The notes under the pieces were generated by a model. It was not told the origin of the DNA. It searched no databases and saw only the letters and a list, made by a program, of their open reading frames with translations. The translations under genes were made by a program, and so were the position numbers. A stretch of 64,000 bases of DNA from an uncultured Acidimicrobiales bacterium (GTDB lineage: Bacteria > Actinomycetota > Acidimicrobiia > Acidimicrobiales > Bin134). Shown here piece after piece: positions 8,885 to 18,175 of the stretch (positions are counted from its first letter, which is position 1; every line of letters starts with the position of its first letter). Location of the stretch: NCBI GenBank assembly GCA_951813325.1, contig OX638350.1, positions 1,475,029-1,539,028 of the forward strand, read 5' to 3'.

Positions 8885-11050
8885 GTGAGCGTAGAGACCA
8901 CTGAGCTCTCTCGGTCGAAACTTCAGCGCAAAGACCGAGCGCAGCTTCAGATCATCGCAAGGGCTATGGGCGGGCGCCCAGACGCCAAGGCCCGCAAGGC
9001 CGACATCGTGGAAATGATCCTCGATCTCGCTGGCATCGGCGCCGACGGCGACGGCCAGCCCGCCGCCGATCCCGCCGGCAATGGGGCCGCCCCCGCAACG
9101 GCGGCGAGCACCGAGGACAACGACACCGAGCCCGAGACCCAGGGTGAGCCGCGCGAAGAGGCCGCCATCGAGGCCGGGCCCGTTGAGGCCCAGCAGGCCG
9201 AGTCTTCGACCACCCAGGAAGCGGAGGCCGACCAAGATGGACCGGCCGAGGAGGCTGTCGCCGACAAGAAGACCGACCGCAGCCATTCTGAACAAGACCG
9301 TGAAGGGCGCCAAGACCGCCCTCGCCAAGATGGCGGGGATCGCCAAGACCGCGGGGACCGCCAAGGCAGAGACCGCCAAGACCGCGGGGACCGCCAAGGC
9401 AGAGACCGCCAAGACCGCGGGGACCGCCAAGGCAGAGACCGCCAAGACCGCGGGGACCGCCAAGGCAGAGACCGCCAAGACCGCGGGGATCGCCAAGACG
9501 GGGACCGCCAAGGCAGAGACCGACAAGACGGGGACCGCCAAGACCGCGGGGACCGCCAAGGCAGAGACCGCCAAGACCGCGGGGATCGCCAAGACGGGGA
9601 CCGCCAAAGCAGAGACCGCCAAGACGGGGACCGCCAAGACCGCGGGGACCGCCAAGGCAGAGACCGCCAAGACCGCGGGGATCGCCAAGACCGCGAGGAC
9701 GGCCAAGACGGGGACGGCCAAGACCGCGGGGATCGCCAAGGCGGGGACCGCCAAGACCGCGGGGACGGCCAAGACGGGGACGGCCAAGGCAGGGACCGCC
9801 AAGACCGGCCCCGCAATCAAGAAGACCAGCCTGAGATCGGCAACCGGCGCCGACGGCGCCGGGGCCGCAACGACCGGGATCGCCCGGAGGAGCTCTGGGA
9901 AGGCGACCCGATAGCCATCTCCGGATACCTCGATCTGAGAGACGACGGCTATGGCTTCTTGCGGATCAAGGGCTTCCAACCCAGCAAAGACGACGCCTAT
10001 GTGTCGGTCAAGCAGGTACGCCAGTTCGGGCTCCGCAAGGGCGACTTGATCGCCGGCGGTTGCCGCCCAGCGACCCGCAACGAGAAGAACCCGGCCATAC
10101 TGCACATCGACAGCGTCAACGGCCAGCCGCCCGAGTCGGTCAAGCAGCGCCCCAAGTTCGAGGATCTAACCCCGCTTTTCCCTGATCAAAAGCTCCGGTT
10201 GGAACGCGATGACGACCCGGCCAACATGACCTGTCGGATCATCGACCTCCTTTCGCCCATAGGCAAGGGCCAGCGCGGCCTCATCGTGTCGCCCCCCAAA
10301 GCGGGCAAGACCACGATCATGAAGGAGGTCACCAAGTCGATCGAGCTGAACAACCCCGAAGTCCACCTGCTGGTGCTGCTGGTAGACGAGCGTCCTGAGG
10401 AAGTCACCGACATGCGGCGCTGGCTGCTGCGGGGCGAGGTGGCTGCGTCCACCTTTGACCGCCCGGCCGACGAGCACACCCATGTGGCTGAGATGACCAT
10501 TGAGCGAGCCAAGCGCATTGTGGAGCGAGGCGAGGACGTGGTGATCATCCTCGACGGCATCACCCGACTGTCGAGGGCCTACAACCTGGCCGCGCCGGCC
10601 ACCGGTCGCATCATGTCGGGCGGTATCGACACGGGCGCCCTCTATCCGCCCAAGAAGTTCTTCGGCGCAGCCCGCAACGTAGAGGAGGGCGGCTCGCTCA
10701 CCATTCTGGCCACCGCGCTGGTGGAGACCGGATCCCGCATGGACGAGGTGATCTTCGAGGAGTTCAAGGGCACCGGCAACATGGAGCTGCGTTTGGACCG
10801 GCACATCGCCGAGCGGCGCATATACCCGGCCATCAACGTCGACGCTTCTTCGACTCGACACGAGGAGCTGCTGTTCGAGCGCCGCCAGCTTCAGCAGGTG
10901 TGGAAGCTGCGCCGGGTGCTCAACGGCCTATCCAACGACGGCAACGGAGGCGGGGCGGCCGGCTTGGAGCTGTTGATGGATCGCCTGCGTACATTCCCCA
11001 ACAACGCCGCATTCCTGGAGGAAGTGGCGAAGGGCCCCGCCGGGGTGTGA
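8885..11050 (+). CDS. rho: Transcription termination factor Rho with large Arg/Asp-rich insertion
   Basis: Hexameric RNA helicase that ends transcription. Order of parts: N-terminal Rho_N helical region ([21 protein letters not shown] at the start), acidic linker, a low-complexity insert of about 190 residues (about 132-325) built from R-D-R-Q-D-R-G-D repeats, then the cold-shock RNA-binding domain ([14 protein letters not shown], about 347) and the RecA-type ATPase with Walker [10 protein letters not shown] (about 472), [10 protein letters not shown] and [18 protein letters not shown] 8885 is preferred over ATG 8864 because AAGGGAGA stands right in front of it; this gives 721 residues. Actinobacterial Rho proteins often have an insertion here, but this one is built from near-identical units. 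Confidence 0.95.
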   Translation: MSVETTELSRSKLQRKDRAQLQIIARAMGGRPDAKARKADIVEMILDLAGIGADGDGQPAADPAGNGAAPATAASTEDNDTEPETQGEPREEAAIEAGPVEAQQAESSTTQEAEADQDGPAEEAVADKKTDRSHSEQDREGRQDRPRQDGGDRQDRGDRQGRDRQDRGDRQGRDRQDRGDRQGRDRQDRGDRQGRDRQDRGDRQDGDRQGRDRQDGDRQDRGDRQGRDRQDRGDRQDGDRQSRDRQDGDRQDRGDRQGRDRQDRGDRQDREDGQDGDGQDRGDRQGGDRQDRGDGQDGDGQGRDRQDRPRNQEDQPEIGNRRRRRRGRNDRDRPEELWEGDPIAISGYLDLRDDGYGFLRIKGFQPSKDDAYVSVKQVRQFGLRKGDLIAGGCRPATRNEKNPAILHIDSVNGQPPESVKQRPKFEDLTPLFPDQKLRLERDDDPANMTCRIIDLLSPIGKGQRGLIVSPPKAGKTTIMKEVTKSIELNNPEVHLLVLLVDERPEEVTDMRRWLLRGEVAASTFDRPADEHTHVAEMTIERAKRIVERGEDVVIILDGITRLSRAYNLAAPATGRIMSGGIDTGALYPPKKFFGAARNVEEGGSLTILATALVETGSRMDEVIFEEFKGTGNMELRLDRHIAERRIYPAINVDASSTRHEELLFERRQLQQVWKLRRVLNGLSNDGNGGGAAGLELLMDRLRTFPNNAAFLEEVAKGPAGV
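9351..9482 (+). repeat. Four perfect tandem 33-bp copies inside rho, degenerating downstream to about 9810
   Basis: The string gcggggaccg recurs at 9351, 9384, 9417, 9450 and 9483, an exact 33-base period. Each unit encodes 11 residues ([11 protein letters not shown]). From 9483 to about 9810 shorter and mutated units follow (RDRQDGDRQ and similar), always in frame. The array keeps the rho frame open and is coding, not a CRISPR or intergenic satellite. Confidence 0.9.
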
Positions 11051-11063
11051 GGCTAGGAGCAAC

Positions 11064-11324
11064 ATGAAGCCCGATATCCATCCCGAGTACCGCATGGTGG
11101 TGTTCCAGGACACCTCCGCGGGCACGTCCTTTCTGACCCGGTCCACTATCGAGACCACCGAGACCGTGGAGTGGGAGGACGGCAACGAGTACCCCTTGGC
11201 CAAGGTGGGGATCTCCAGCGCCAGCCACCCGTTCTTCACCGGCCAGATGACCATCGTGGACACCGCTGGACGGGTGGAGCGCTTCGAGCGCCGCTACGGC
11301 CAGCGCAAGCGCTCGTCGAAGTAG
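11064..11324 (+). CDS. rpmE2: 50S ribosomal protein L31, type B
   Basis: An 86-residue L31 of the zinc-free type: the sequence begins [17 protein letters not shown] and includes [14 protein letters not shown] and [10 protein letters not shown], and has no cysteine, so the zinc ribbon of classical RpmE is absent. In many bacteria the zinc-free form is induced when zinc is scarce; here it is placed after rho, a position often taken by the zinc form, and may be the only L31. ATG 11064 with GGAGC upstream follows the rho stop by 13 bases, so the two are probably co-transcribed. Confidence 0.93.
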   Translation: MKPDIHPEYRMVVFQDTSAGTSFLTRSTIETTETVEWEDGNEYPLAKVGISSASHPFFTGQMTIVDTAGRVERFERRYGQRKRSSK

Positions 11325-11390
11325 ACCTGGCCGGCGCAACCTCGCAAACCCATCCCCGTCGCACCCTCGGGCCAAAGGTAGGTTGAGGGC

Positions 11391-12458
11391 ATGGAGGGGC
11401 AAGCCGTCTATGAGGAGATCGAGGCGGAGTTCTCCGCTCTCGAGGAGCGGCTCGTCGACGCCGGGCTTTTGGCCGACCGAGACGCCTATGCCGCTGCTGC
11501 TCGGCGCTACAAGGAGCTGGAGGCCAAAGCCAGGCGCATCCGGGATCTGAGGGCCCATCGGGAGGACCTAGAAGTGGCCACCGAGATGCTGGCCGAGGCC
11601 GACGCCGCCGATCGGAGCCTGCTGGAGGCCGAGATCGAGTCGGCGTCGGCGGCCGCAGAAGCGCTGGAAGCCGAGCTGGCCGAGCTGATGGTTCCAACAG
11701 ACCCAAACGACGGCAAGAACGTGATTGTGGAGATAAAGGGCGCCGAGGGGGGCGAGGAGGCCAACCTGTTCGCCCGCGACCTGTTCGACATGTACTCGGC
11801 CTATGCCGTCCAGCGGCGCTGGGATCTGGAGATGATGAACGCCCAGGGCTCCGACATGGGAGGCTACACCGACGTGGTGTTCATGCTGCGGGGCAACGAC
11901 GTGTGGCGCAAGATGAAGTACGAGGGCGGCCCCCACCGGGTACAGCGGGTGCCGGTAACCGAGTCGCAGGGCCGGGTGCACACGTCGTCGGCCACCGTGT
12001 CGGTGCTGCCCGAAGCCGAGGAAGTAGAGGTTCAAATCGACGAGAAGGACCTCCAGGTCGACGTCTACCGGTCGTCGGGGCCGGGAGGCCAGTCGGTGAA
12101 TACCACCGACTCCGCGGTCCGCGTCACCCACAAGCCCACCGGGATGGTGGTGTCGATGCAGGACGAGAAGAGCCAGCTCCAGAACCGCAACAAGGCGATG
12201 GCCGTACTGCGGGCCCGGCTGCTCCAGGCCGAGCAGCAGCGCCGCCAAGACGAGTTGTCGGAGCAGCGCCGAGGCCAAGTGGGCGGCGGGGGCCGTTCGG
12301 AGAAGATCCGCACCTACAACTTCAAGGAGAACCGGGTCTCCGACCATCGCATCGGCCTGACCCTGTACAAGCTGGATCGCATCCTGGCCGGGGGTTTGGA
12401 CGAGGTGGTGGATGCCCTGGCCGAAGCCGAGCGCCAGGACATCTTGGTCGGGTCGTGA
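11391..12458 (+). CDS. prfA: Peptide chain release factor 1
   Basis: Recognises UAA and UAG stop codons and releases the finished peptide. The catalytic GGQ loop is in SSGPGGQSVNTTDSAVR, and the stop-codon-reading region RVPVTESQGRVHTS carries the RF1-type P-x-T tripeptide (PVT), which separates it from RF2. The length of 355 residues is normal. Its stop overlaps the start of prmC, whose product methylates the GGQ glutamine, a conserved pairing. Confidence 0.96.
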   Translation: MEGQAVYEEIEAEFSALEERLVDAGLLADRDAYAAAARRYKELEAKARRIRDLRAHREDLEVATEMLAEADAADRSLLEAEIESASAAAEALEAELAELMVPTDPNDGKNVIVEIKGAEGGEEANLFARDLFDMYSAYAVQRRWDLEMMNAQGSDMGGYTDVVFMLRGNDVWRKMKYEGGPHRVQRVPVTESQGRVHTSSATVSVLPEAEEVEVQIDEKDLQVDVYRSSGPGGQSVNTTDSAVRVTHKPTGMVVSMQDEKSQLQNRNKAMAVLRARLLQAEQQRRQDELSEQRRGQVGGGGRSEKIRTYNFKENRVSDHRIGLTLYKLDRILAGGLDEVVDALAEAERQDILVGS

Positions 12459-13333
12459 GCTTGGCGGCGGAGCCGGTCACTTGGGGCGATGTGGCCTTCG
12501 AGGCCGCCCACCGCCTCCGAGAGGCCGGGGCCGCCGATGCGCAGGCCCAGGTGCGACGACTCGTGGAGCAGGCGTCAGGGTATGAGGGCGGCGAGTACTA
12601 CGTCGGCCTGACCAAGGCGGGCACCCAGCGGCAGTTGGCCTACCTCGACTCGATGCTGGCCCGCCTGCTGGCCGGAGAGCCGTTGCAGTATGTGCTCGGG
12701 CGCTGGGGATTTCGAGGGCTGGACCTGATGGTGGGCCCCACGGTGCTCATTCCCCGCCCCGAGACGGAGACGCTGGCCGGGCTGGCCATCGCCGAGCTCT
12801 CCCGCCGCGATCCGCCCGGCGGCGTAGTAGTGGACCTGGGCACAGGCAGCGGGGCGGTGGGGCTGGCGGTGGCCGCAGAGTGCGAGACGGCCCGCGTGGT
12901 GCTCACCGATGTGTCGTCCGATGCACTGGGTGTGGCCCAGGCCAACTTGGCCGGATTGGGCCGGGCCGCGGTGCGGGTGTCGATCTGGCAGGGGTCGTGG
13001 TTCGATGCCCTGCCCCAGTCGCTGGTCGGAATGGTGGACGTGGTGGTGAGCAACCCGCCGTATGTGCGCGACGACGAGGCGCTGCCTGCGGACGTGGCCG
13101 ACTGGGAACCGGCACTGGCCCTGCGGGGCGGTCCCGACGGGCTGGACGGCGCCCGCCAGATTTTGGCCGACGCCGTCAAGTGGCTAAATGCCAGGGGGTC
13201 GGTGCTGCTGGAACTGTCCCCCGACCAGATGGACGGGGCCGCGGGCATCGCGATGGCCCAAGGGCTGACCGTAGAGGCGGTCCACTCTGATCTAGCCGGC
13301 CGAAACCGAGTGCTGCAATGCCGAAGCCAGTGA
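12455..13333 (+). CDS. prmC: Peptide chain release factor N5-glutamine methyltransferase
   Basis: S-adenosylmethionine-dependent enzyme that methylates the GGQ glutamine of release factors. The 292-residue product has the N-terminal helical domain (WGDVAFEAAHRLREAG...), the hinge PLQYVLGRWGF, motif I VVDLGTGSGAVGLA and the catalytic NPPYVRDDEALP motif. GTG 12455 overlaps the prfA stop as GTGA, the expected coupled start; the frame is open further upstream over prfA but that part is antisense to nothing and lies inside prfA. The 3' end overlaps the next gene by 4 or 16 bases. Confidence 0.93.
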   Translation: MSLAAEPVTWGDVAFEAAHRLREAGAADAQAQVRRLVEQASGYEGGEYYVGLTKAGTQRQLAYLDSMLARLLAGEPLQYVLGRWGFRGLDLMVGPTVLIPRPETETLAGLAIAELSRRDPPGGVVVDLGTGSGAVGLAVAAECETARVVLTDVSSDALGVAQANLAGLGRAAVRVSIWQGSWFDALPQSLVGMVDVVVSNPPYVRDDEALPADVADWEPALALRGGPDGLDGARQILADAVKWLNARGSVLLELSPDQMDGAAGIAMAQGLTVEAVHSDLAGRNRVLQCRSQ

Positions 13334-13869
13334 GCATGGGCGGCCCCGCCGAGTTGATGGAAATGGCCACCACCGAGCTGCGGGCGGGCCGGGCGGTGAT
13401 CATCCCTACCGACACGGTGTACGGGCTGGCCGCCCTGCCGGAGCATGTCGACCTGCTGTTCGAACTCAAACAGCGCCCGCTCGACAAAGCGGTGGCCATC
13501 CTGGTGGCCCGCCCGGCCGACGCCGAACAGATGTTCAATCCGCTGCCCGCCACTCGTCGGCTCATGGAGGAGTTCTGGCCAGGGGCTCTCACCATCGTCC
13601 AAGAAGGCTGCGGTGTGCGCTGTCCCGACCACTCCCTGGTGCAGGCCCTGGCCTCGGAGGTCGGCCCGATAGCCACCACCAGCGCCAATCTGAGCGGCCA
13701 GCCCACCCCCAACACCGCTGCCGAAGCCGCCGCCGCATTCCCTGCTGTGGAACTGGTGATCGACGGCGGCCGGCTCCAGGCTCCCGCATCCACCGTCGTC
13801 GAGGTGACCGAGGATGGTTTCTCCATCCTCCGCCAGGGGGCCATTGTGGTTGATGGGGTTGCAGAATGA
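13318..13869 (+). CDS. tsaC: L-threonylcarbamoyladenylate synthase (Sua5/YwlC/TsaC family)
   Basis: Makes threonylcarbamoyl-AMP from threonine, bicarbonate and ATP, the first step of the t6A37 tRNA modification. The 183-residue single-domain form has VIIPTDTVYGLAALP near the N terminus, KQRPLDKAVAILV, FWPGALTIV and TTSANLSGQPTP, all family hallmarks. ATG 13318 overlaps prmC by 16 bases. GTG 13330, which forms a GTGA overlap with the prmC stop like other junctions here, is an equally reasonable start. The stop overlaps the next gene (ATGA). Confidence 0.92.
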   Translation: MPKPVSMGGPAELMEMATTELRAGRAVIIPTDTVYGLAALPEHVDLLFELKQRPLDKAVAILVARPADAEQMFNPLPATRRLMEEFWPGALTIVQEGCGVRCPDHSLVQALASEVGPIATTSANLSGQPTPNTAAEAAAAFPAVELVIDGGRLQAPASTVVEVTEDGFSILRQGAIVVDGVAE

Positions 13870-14876
13870 ACCGGCCCGAGAGCCTCACTTCTCGAGGCCG
13901 CAAAACCAATTTGGCCCTGCTGATAACGCTGGCATTGGTTTTGATAACCGGTGGTGCCTCCTTCTTGCTCGGGAGTTCCTCCACGGCGTGGCTCGTGACC
14001 TTGCACGGCGTGCTCGGCTTCGTCGTCCTGGTTCTGGCCCGCCCCAAGTCACCGGTTGTGCAACGCGGCCTCAGTCGCCATCGCCCCAATCGCTTTGCCT
14101 CTGTGGCACTCGCCGCGATAGTCACCGGTGCGCTGATCACCGGTCTGATCCACACCCTCGATGTCTGGGAGCCGTTCGGCCTGTGGTCGCCCATCGGCCT
14201 GCACGTCATCTTCGCCATCGGCGCCGTGCCACTGGCGATGTTGCACGTGGTGACCCGTCCTCAGCGAGTCCGCCCGATAGACCTGTCGCGGCGCACGTGG
14301 CTTCAAGCGCTGGGAGTGGCCGGGATCGCTTTCGGGCTCCGCTCGGTTTTCGACCGGTGGGCTGCGGCCGACCGGCGCTTTACCGGCTCCCATGAAGTGG
14401 GCTCGGGCCAGCCCCGGCAGATGCCGGTGGTGCAATGGTTCAGCGACTCGCCCCCTCACATCGACCCCTCCGACTGGGTGCTCCGACTCCGGGGCTCGGT
14501 ACACCGAGACATCGACTACCAGGAGCTTGCTGCCCACACCACTGCCAAGGAGGCAACGCTGGATTGCACCAACGGTTGGTACAGCACGCAGGACTGGACC
14601 GGTGTCATGCTGTCCGACCTTCTCGGTCCGGGCGCCACTGGACGCAGCCTGGAGGTGCGCTCGGCCACCGGCTACACCCGCCGCTTTCCCCTCGGCGACG
14701 TCGACAAGATGATGTTGGCCCATCAGCTAGGCGGAGTGCCGCTGTCGCGCGGTCACGGCGCCCCGGCCCGACTGGTGGCCCCTGGGCGGCGGGGACTCTG
14801 GTGGGTGAAGTGGGTGATCGAGATCAGGACCAGCGACCGCCCATGGTGGCTGCAATCGCCGATCTCGTTTACATAG
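13866..14876 (+). CDS. Membrane-anchored molybdopterin-dependent oxidoreductase (sulfite oxidase fold)
   Basis: The 336-residue protein has about four N-terminal membrane helices (about residues 15-125, for example LALLITLALVLITGGASFLL and LHVIFAIGAVPLAMLHVV), then a sulfite-oxidase-type molybdopterin domain. Visible in that domain are WVLRLRGSV, the candidate molybdenum-ligand cysteine in LDCTNGWYSTQDW (about 235), and APARLVAPGRRGLWWVKWV near the end. The substrate is unknown; MsrP-like sulfoxide reduction or a related activity is possible, with the helices feeding electrons or just anchoring. It is tail-coupled by ATGA to the tsaC gene, an unexpected place for a redox enzyme. ATG 13866 is the only sensible start. 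Confidence 0.8.
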   Translation: MNRPESLTSRGRKTNLALLITLALVLITGGASFLLGSSSTAWLVTLHGVLGFVVLVLARPKSPVVQRGLSRHRPNRFASVALAAIVTGALITGLIHTLDVWEPFGLWSPIGLHVIFAIGAVPLAMLHVVTRPQRVRPIDLSRRTWLQALGVAGIAFGLRSVFDRWAAADRRFTGSHEVGSGQPRQMPVVQWFSDSPPHIDPSDWVLRLRGSVHRDIDYQELAAHTTAKEATLDCTNGWYSTQDWTGVMLSDLLGPGATGRSLEVRSATGYTRRFPLGDVDKMMLAHQLGGVPLSRGHGAPARLVAPGRRGLWWVKWVIEIRTSDRPWWLQSPISFT

Positions 14877-14936
14877 TGGGGGAAGATCGCAGTAAAGAGT
14901 CATCAAACAGGCCGCGGGCTGGGTAGATTGGCCCTT

Positions 14937-15395
14937 ATGGCGCGAATCGCCGCCGGGGCCGACCACGCTGGGGTGCAGTTGAAGGATGTGCTGGTGGCCC
15001 ATTTGCGGGAATTAGGACACGAGGTCATCGACTGCGGCACCCATGGCCTCGATCGAGTGGACTATCCCGATTTCGGCGAGGCGGTAGCCCGCAAAGTGGC
15101 CGCTGGCGAGGCGGAGATGGGCCTCTGCGTGTGCGGCACCGGCATTGGGATTTCCATGGCCGCCAACAAGGTGCCTGGAGTGCGGGCGGCCACCGTGCAC
15201 GACGTGACCTCGGCCCGTTTGACCCGGGAGCACAACGACGCCAACGTGATCTGCTTGGGAGAAAGGCTGATCGGCGCCGAGGCCGCTCAGGATGCTCTGG
15301 ACACTTTCCTGGAGGCGACCTTCGAAGAGGGCCGCCACATTCCCCGGGTAGCCAAGATCGACGCTCTATTGCCCACCGAAGAGGTAGCCCCGTGA
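14937..15395 (+). CDS. rpiB: Ribose-5-phosphate isomerase B
   Basis: Interconverts ribulose-5-phosphate and ribose-5-phosphate. The 152-residue product starts [11 protein letters not shown] and includes [10 protein letters not shown], the active-site region [17 protein letters not shown] and [16 protein letters not shown], all RpiB/LacAB marks. ATG 14937 is chosen over an in-frame TTG 9 bases upstream. There is no Shine-Dalgarno; a TAGATT hexamer ends 7 bases before the ATG, compatible with a leaderless message. The stop overlaps the glyA start region. Confidence 0.93.
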   Translation: MARIAAGADHAGVQLKDVLVAHLRELGHEVIDCGTHGLDRVDYPDFGEAVARKVAAGEAEMGLCVCGTGIGISMAANKVPGVRAATVHDVTSARLTREHNDANVICLGERLIGAEAAQDALDTFLEATFEEGRHIPRVAKIDALLPTEEVAP

Positions 15396-16642
15396 TGTGG
15401 CCCAACAGCAGCAGCGATCCGGTGTTCGACATGATCGGTCGGGAAGTGGAGCGTCAGAACACCACCGTGCAGTTGATCGCCTCGGAGAACTTCGCCTCGC
15501 CCGCGGTGTTGTCGGCCACCGGGTCGGTGCTCACCAACAAGTACAGCGAGGGGTATCCCGGTCGCCGCTACTACGGCGGCAACATGGTGATCGACGAGGT
15601 GGAGTCCATCGCCCGAGATCGGGCCACCGCCCTGTTCGGCGCCGACCATGCCAACGTGCAGCCCCACTCGGGGGCCAACGCCAATGTAGCCGCCTACCTG
15701 GCAGTGCTGGAGGCGGGCGACACCGTGCTGGGCATGAGCCTGGACCACGGTGGCCACCTCACCCACGGCTCGCCGGTGAACATCAGCGGGCGCACCTACC
15801 GGTTCGTCGCCTACGGGGTAACCCCCAGCGACGAGCGCATCGACTACGACCAAGTGCGGGATCTGGCCCTCGAGCACCGGCCCAAGCTCATCGTGGCCGG
15901 CGCCACCGCCTATCCCCGCATCATCGATCCGGCGCCGTTCCGGACCATAGCCGACGAGGTGGGCGCCCTGTTCATGTTCGACGCGGCCCACATCGCCGGG
16001 CTGATCGCCGGCGGCGCCCACCCCAACCCCGCGCCTCACTCCGACATCGTCACCTTCACCACCCACAAGACCCTGCGCGGCCCTCGGGGTGGGGCCATCC
16101 TGTGCACCCAGGATCTGGCCCCGGCCATCGACAAAGCCCTGTTCCCCGGCCTCCAGGGCGGCCCCTTGGAACATGTGATCGCGGCCAAAGCGGTGGCCTT
16201 CGCCGAAGCCGCCACTCCCGATTTCGCCGACTATGCGGCTCGCATCGTGCACAACAGCGGAGCCCTGGTCAAAGCGTTGGCCGAGGAGGGGTTCCGCCTG
16301 GTGTCGGGGGGCAGCGACAACCACCTGCTTCTGGTAGACCTGCGGGCCTTCGACGACGAGCTCACCGGCAAGGTGGCCCAGGAAGTGCTCGACCGAGCCG
16401 GTATCACCCTCAACAAGAACACCGTGCCCGACGACCCCCGGTCCCCATTCGTGACCAGTGGAGTGCGGATCGGCACCCCGGCCACCACCACCCAAGGCAT
16501 GGGCCCGGAGGAGATGGGCCTCATAGCGAGCATGATCGGACGGACCCTGCGCCAGCGCGACGACGAGGGCACAGTGGCCGACGTCCGATCTGAGGTCGCC
16601 GACCTCTGCGGTCGGTTCACCCCCTATTCGCTGGCCGGATAG
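15395..16642 (+). CDS. glyA: Serine hydroxymethyltransferase
   Basis: PLP enzyme that interconverts serine and glycine and charges tetrahydrofolate with a one-carbon unit. The 415-residue product contains [31 protein letters not shown], the PLP lysine in [12 protein letters not shown] (about residue 225) and [19 protein letters not shown] 15395 overlaps the last base of the rpiB stop; GTG 15392 is one codon earlier and in frame, so the exact start is open by one residue. Its glycine/serine chemistry fits the surrounding housekeeping genes; no regulatory element is evident. Confidence 0.95.
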   Translation: MWPNSSSDPVFDMIGREVERQNTTVQLIASENFASPAVLSATGSVLTNKYSEGYPGRRYYGGNMVIDEVESIARDRATALFGADHANVQPHSGANANVAAYLAVLEAGDTVLGMSLDHGGHLTHGSPVNISGRTYRFVAYGVTPSDERIDYDQVRDLALEHRPKLIVAGATAYPRIIDPAPFRTIADEVGALFMFDAAHIAGLIAGGAHPNPAPHSDIVTFTTHKTLRGPRGGAILCTQDLAPAIDKALFPGLQGGPLEHVIAAKAVAFAEAATPDFADYAARIVHNSGALVKALAEEGFRLVSGGSDNHLLLVDLRAFDDELTGKVAQEVLDRAGITLNKNTVPDDPRSPFVTSGVRIGTPATTTQGMGPEEMGLIASMIGRTLRQRDDEGTVADVRSEVADLCGRFTPYSLAG

Positions 16643-16669
16643 CAGCGGAACAGGGCGCTTCCCAACGCC

Positions 16670-17776
16670 ATGGCCCCCGGAGTTGACAGCTACCTGGCCG
16701 TCTTCGCCGTAGCTGCGGGGGTCACCCTGGTGACTACGCCAGTGCTGCGCCGGTTGAGCGAGCGCTGGGATCTCATGGTGGAGCCCGATGCCCGGCGAGT
16801 CCACGAGCGCTCCACCGCGGTGCTCGGCGGCACGGCCATGTTCGTCGGCTTTTTGGCGGCCATGGGCGCGGCCTGGCTGATGAACGACTTCGACGTGGTG
16901 TTCGCCACCGCCTCGGAGCCGGCGGGCATCGTGGTTGCCGCGCTGGTGATGATCGTGTTCGGCACCTACGACGACGTGCGGGAGATGTCGGCGCCGGCCA
17001 AGGTGGCCTCCATGGTGCTGGCCGGCAGCATCCTGTCGTTTGCCGGGGTGACCGTGCTGAATCTGAGGCTGCCGGTGCTGGACGCGCTGATCCTGTCCCA
17101 AGATTTGGCCTTCGTGGTCACCGTGCTTTGGCTGGTGGCCATTGCCAACGCCATCAACCTGATCGACGGCTTGGACGGCCTGGCCGCGGGCATCGTGGCC
17201 ATCGCCGGACTCACATTCTTCGTGTACTCCGTCAAGCTCACCGATGAGGAGGTGCTATTGCCCAACAACATCGGGCCGCTGGTGGCGATCATTGCCAGCG
17301 GGGTGGCGGTGGGCTTTCTGCCCCAGAACTTCCATCGGGCCCGCATCTTCATGGGCGACGGCGGAGCGCTTTTTCTGGGCACGCTGCTGGCCGCCTCCAC
17401 GGTCTCGGTGGGAGGGCGCAGCAGCGAGCCGTTCGCCGGCCAGACCTACTTTTTGTTCGCCCCCATGCTCATCCCGCTGATCATCCTGGCGGTGCCGGTG
17501 GTGGACGTGCTGTGGGCGGTGCTGCGGCGCACCCGGGCCCGCACCAGCATCACCGCTCCCGACAAGGAGCACCTGCACCACCGGCTGATGAGCCTGGGCC
17601 ACGGCCATCGCCGCAGCGTGCTGATCTTGTGGCTGTTCACCGCCTTGATGTCGACGCTGGTGCTGTATCCCACCTATACCGGGGAGGGAGAGGTGATTAT
17701 TGTCCCCGTCGCCGCGGCGCTGGTGTTGCTGCTCTACACCGTCTTCCATCCCATCCTGCGCCGCCGCACCCCGTGA
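16670..17776 (+). CDS. Undecaprenyl-phosphate sugar-1-phosphate transferase (WecA/TagO family)
   Basis: Multi-pass membrane enzyme that puts a sugar-1-phosphate on undecaprenyl phosphate, the first step in building a cell-envelope glycan. About eleven hydrophobic segments are visible. Family motifs are VHERSTAVLGG, the DD pair in FGTYDDVREM, NAINLIDGLDGLAAG, RIFMGDGGALFLG and the cytoplasmic HLHHRLMSLGHGHR loop. The length of 368 residues is normal. WecA (GlcNAc-1-P) and its actinobacterial Rv1302 relative are the closest functional models; the exact sugar is not determined. It stands directly upstream of the ATP synthase operon, as Rv1302 does in mycobacteria. Confidence 0.9.
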   Translation: MAPGVDSYLAVFAVAAGVTLVTTPVLRRLSERWDLMVEPDARRVHERSTAVLGGTAMFVGFLAAMGAAWLMNDFDVVFATASEPAGIVVAALVMIVFGTYDDVREMSAPAKVASMVLAGSILSFAGVTVLNLRLPVLDALILSQDLAFVVTVLWLVAIANAINLIDGLDGLAAGIVAIAGLTFFVYSVKLTDEEVLLPNNIGPLVAIIASGVAVGFLPQNFHRARIFMGDGGALFLGTLLAASTVSVGGRSSEPFAGQTYFLFAPMLIPLIILAVPVVDVLWAVLRRTRARTSITAPDKEHLHHRLMSLGHGHRRSVLILWLFTALMSTLVLYPTYTGEGEVIIVPVAAALVLLLYTVFHPILRRRTP

Positions 17777-17884
17777 TCCGGCCTCATCAGCTTTGCGGGC
17801 AGCCAGCCTGATGATTTGGCCTCGTAGCGTGGTTCGCGAAACCATTTTGGCCAGGCCAGACCACTCGACATAGGGACCCAACCT

Positions 17885-18175
17885 GTGCCAACTGCAATGA
17901 CGCAGAATCGCCAACAATACAACCGTCAGAGCGCGGGGGACGCCCTATCCATCGCCTTCGAGTTGGTGGCCACCCCGGCGGTGTTCGGCTTCTTCGGATG
18001 GCTCATCGACCGCGCCCTCGACACCCAGCCGATCTTCACTTTGGTCTTGTGCCTGTTGACTGCTTCCTACACGTCGTGGAAAGCCATGAGGGCCTACAGC
18101 GACCGGATGGAGGCCTACGACCGCAACCTGCCCAGCCGGCGGGGCGACTCAGGTTCAGCGATCGCCGATGGCTGA
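17885..18175 (+). CDS. AtpZ/AtpI-like small membrane protein
   Basis: A 96-residue protein with two membrane helices (about 25-45 LVATPAVFGFFGWLIDRAL and 50-67), followed by a basic tail. Position as first gene of the ATP synthase operon and the pattern of a short polar N terminus plus two helices match AtpZ-type proteins (AtpI/AtpZ family), which assist assembly or ion supply of the c ring. The start may be GTG 17885 or ATG 17897 (MTQNRQQ). It overlaps the next gene by 8 bases. The 108-base spacer upstream should hold the operon promoter; a weak TTGGCC/ATAGGG pair is present but not convincing. Confidence 0.7.
   Translation: MPTAMTQNRQQYNRQSAGDALSIAFELVATPAVFGFFGWLIDRALDTQPIFTLVLCLLTASYTSWKAMRAYSDRMEAYDRNLPSRRGDSGSAIADG

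Noticed and set aside
9351..9482. CRISPR-like regular repeats
   Set aside because: The units are contiguous without spacers, keep the rho frame and encode an 11-residue repeat.
8729..10105. A 458-codon minus-strand frame rich in AVPVLAV repeats over rho
   Set aside because: It is the antisense reading of the rho repeat array; the repeats force an open frame on the other strand. The plus-strand product is a clear Rho.
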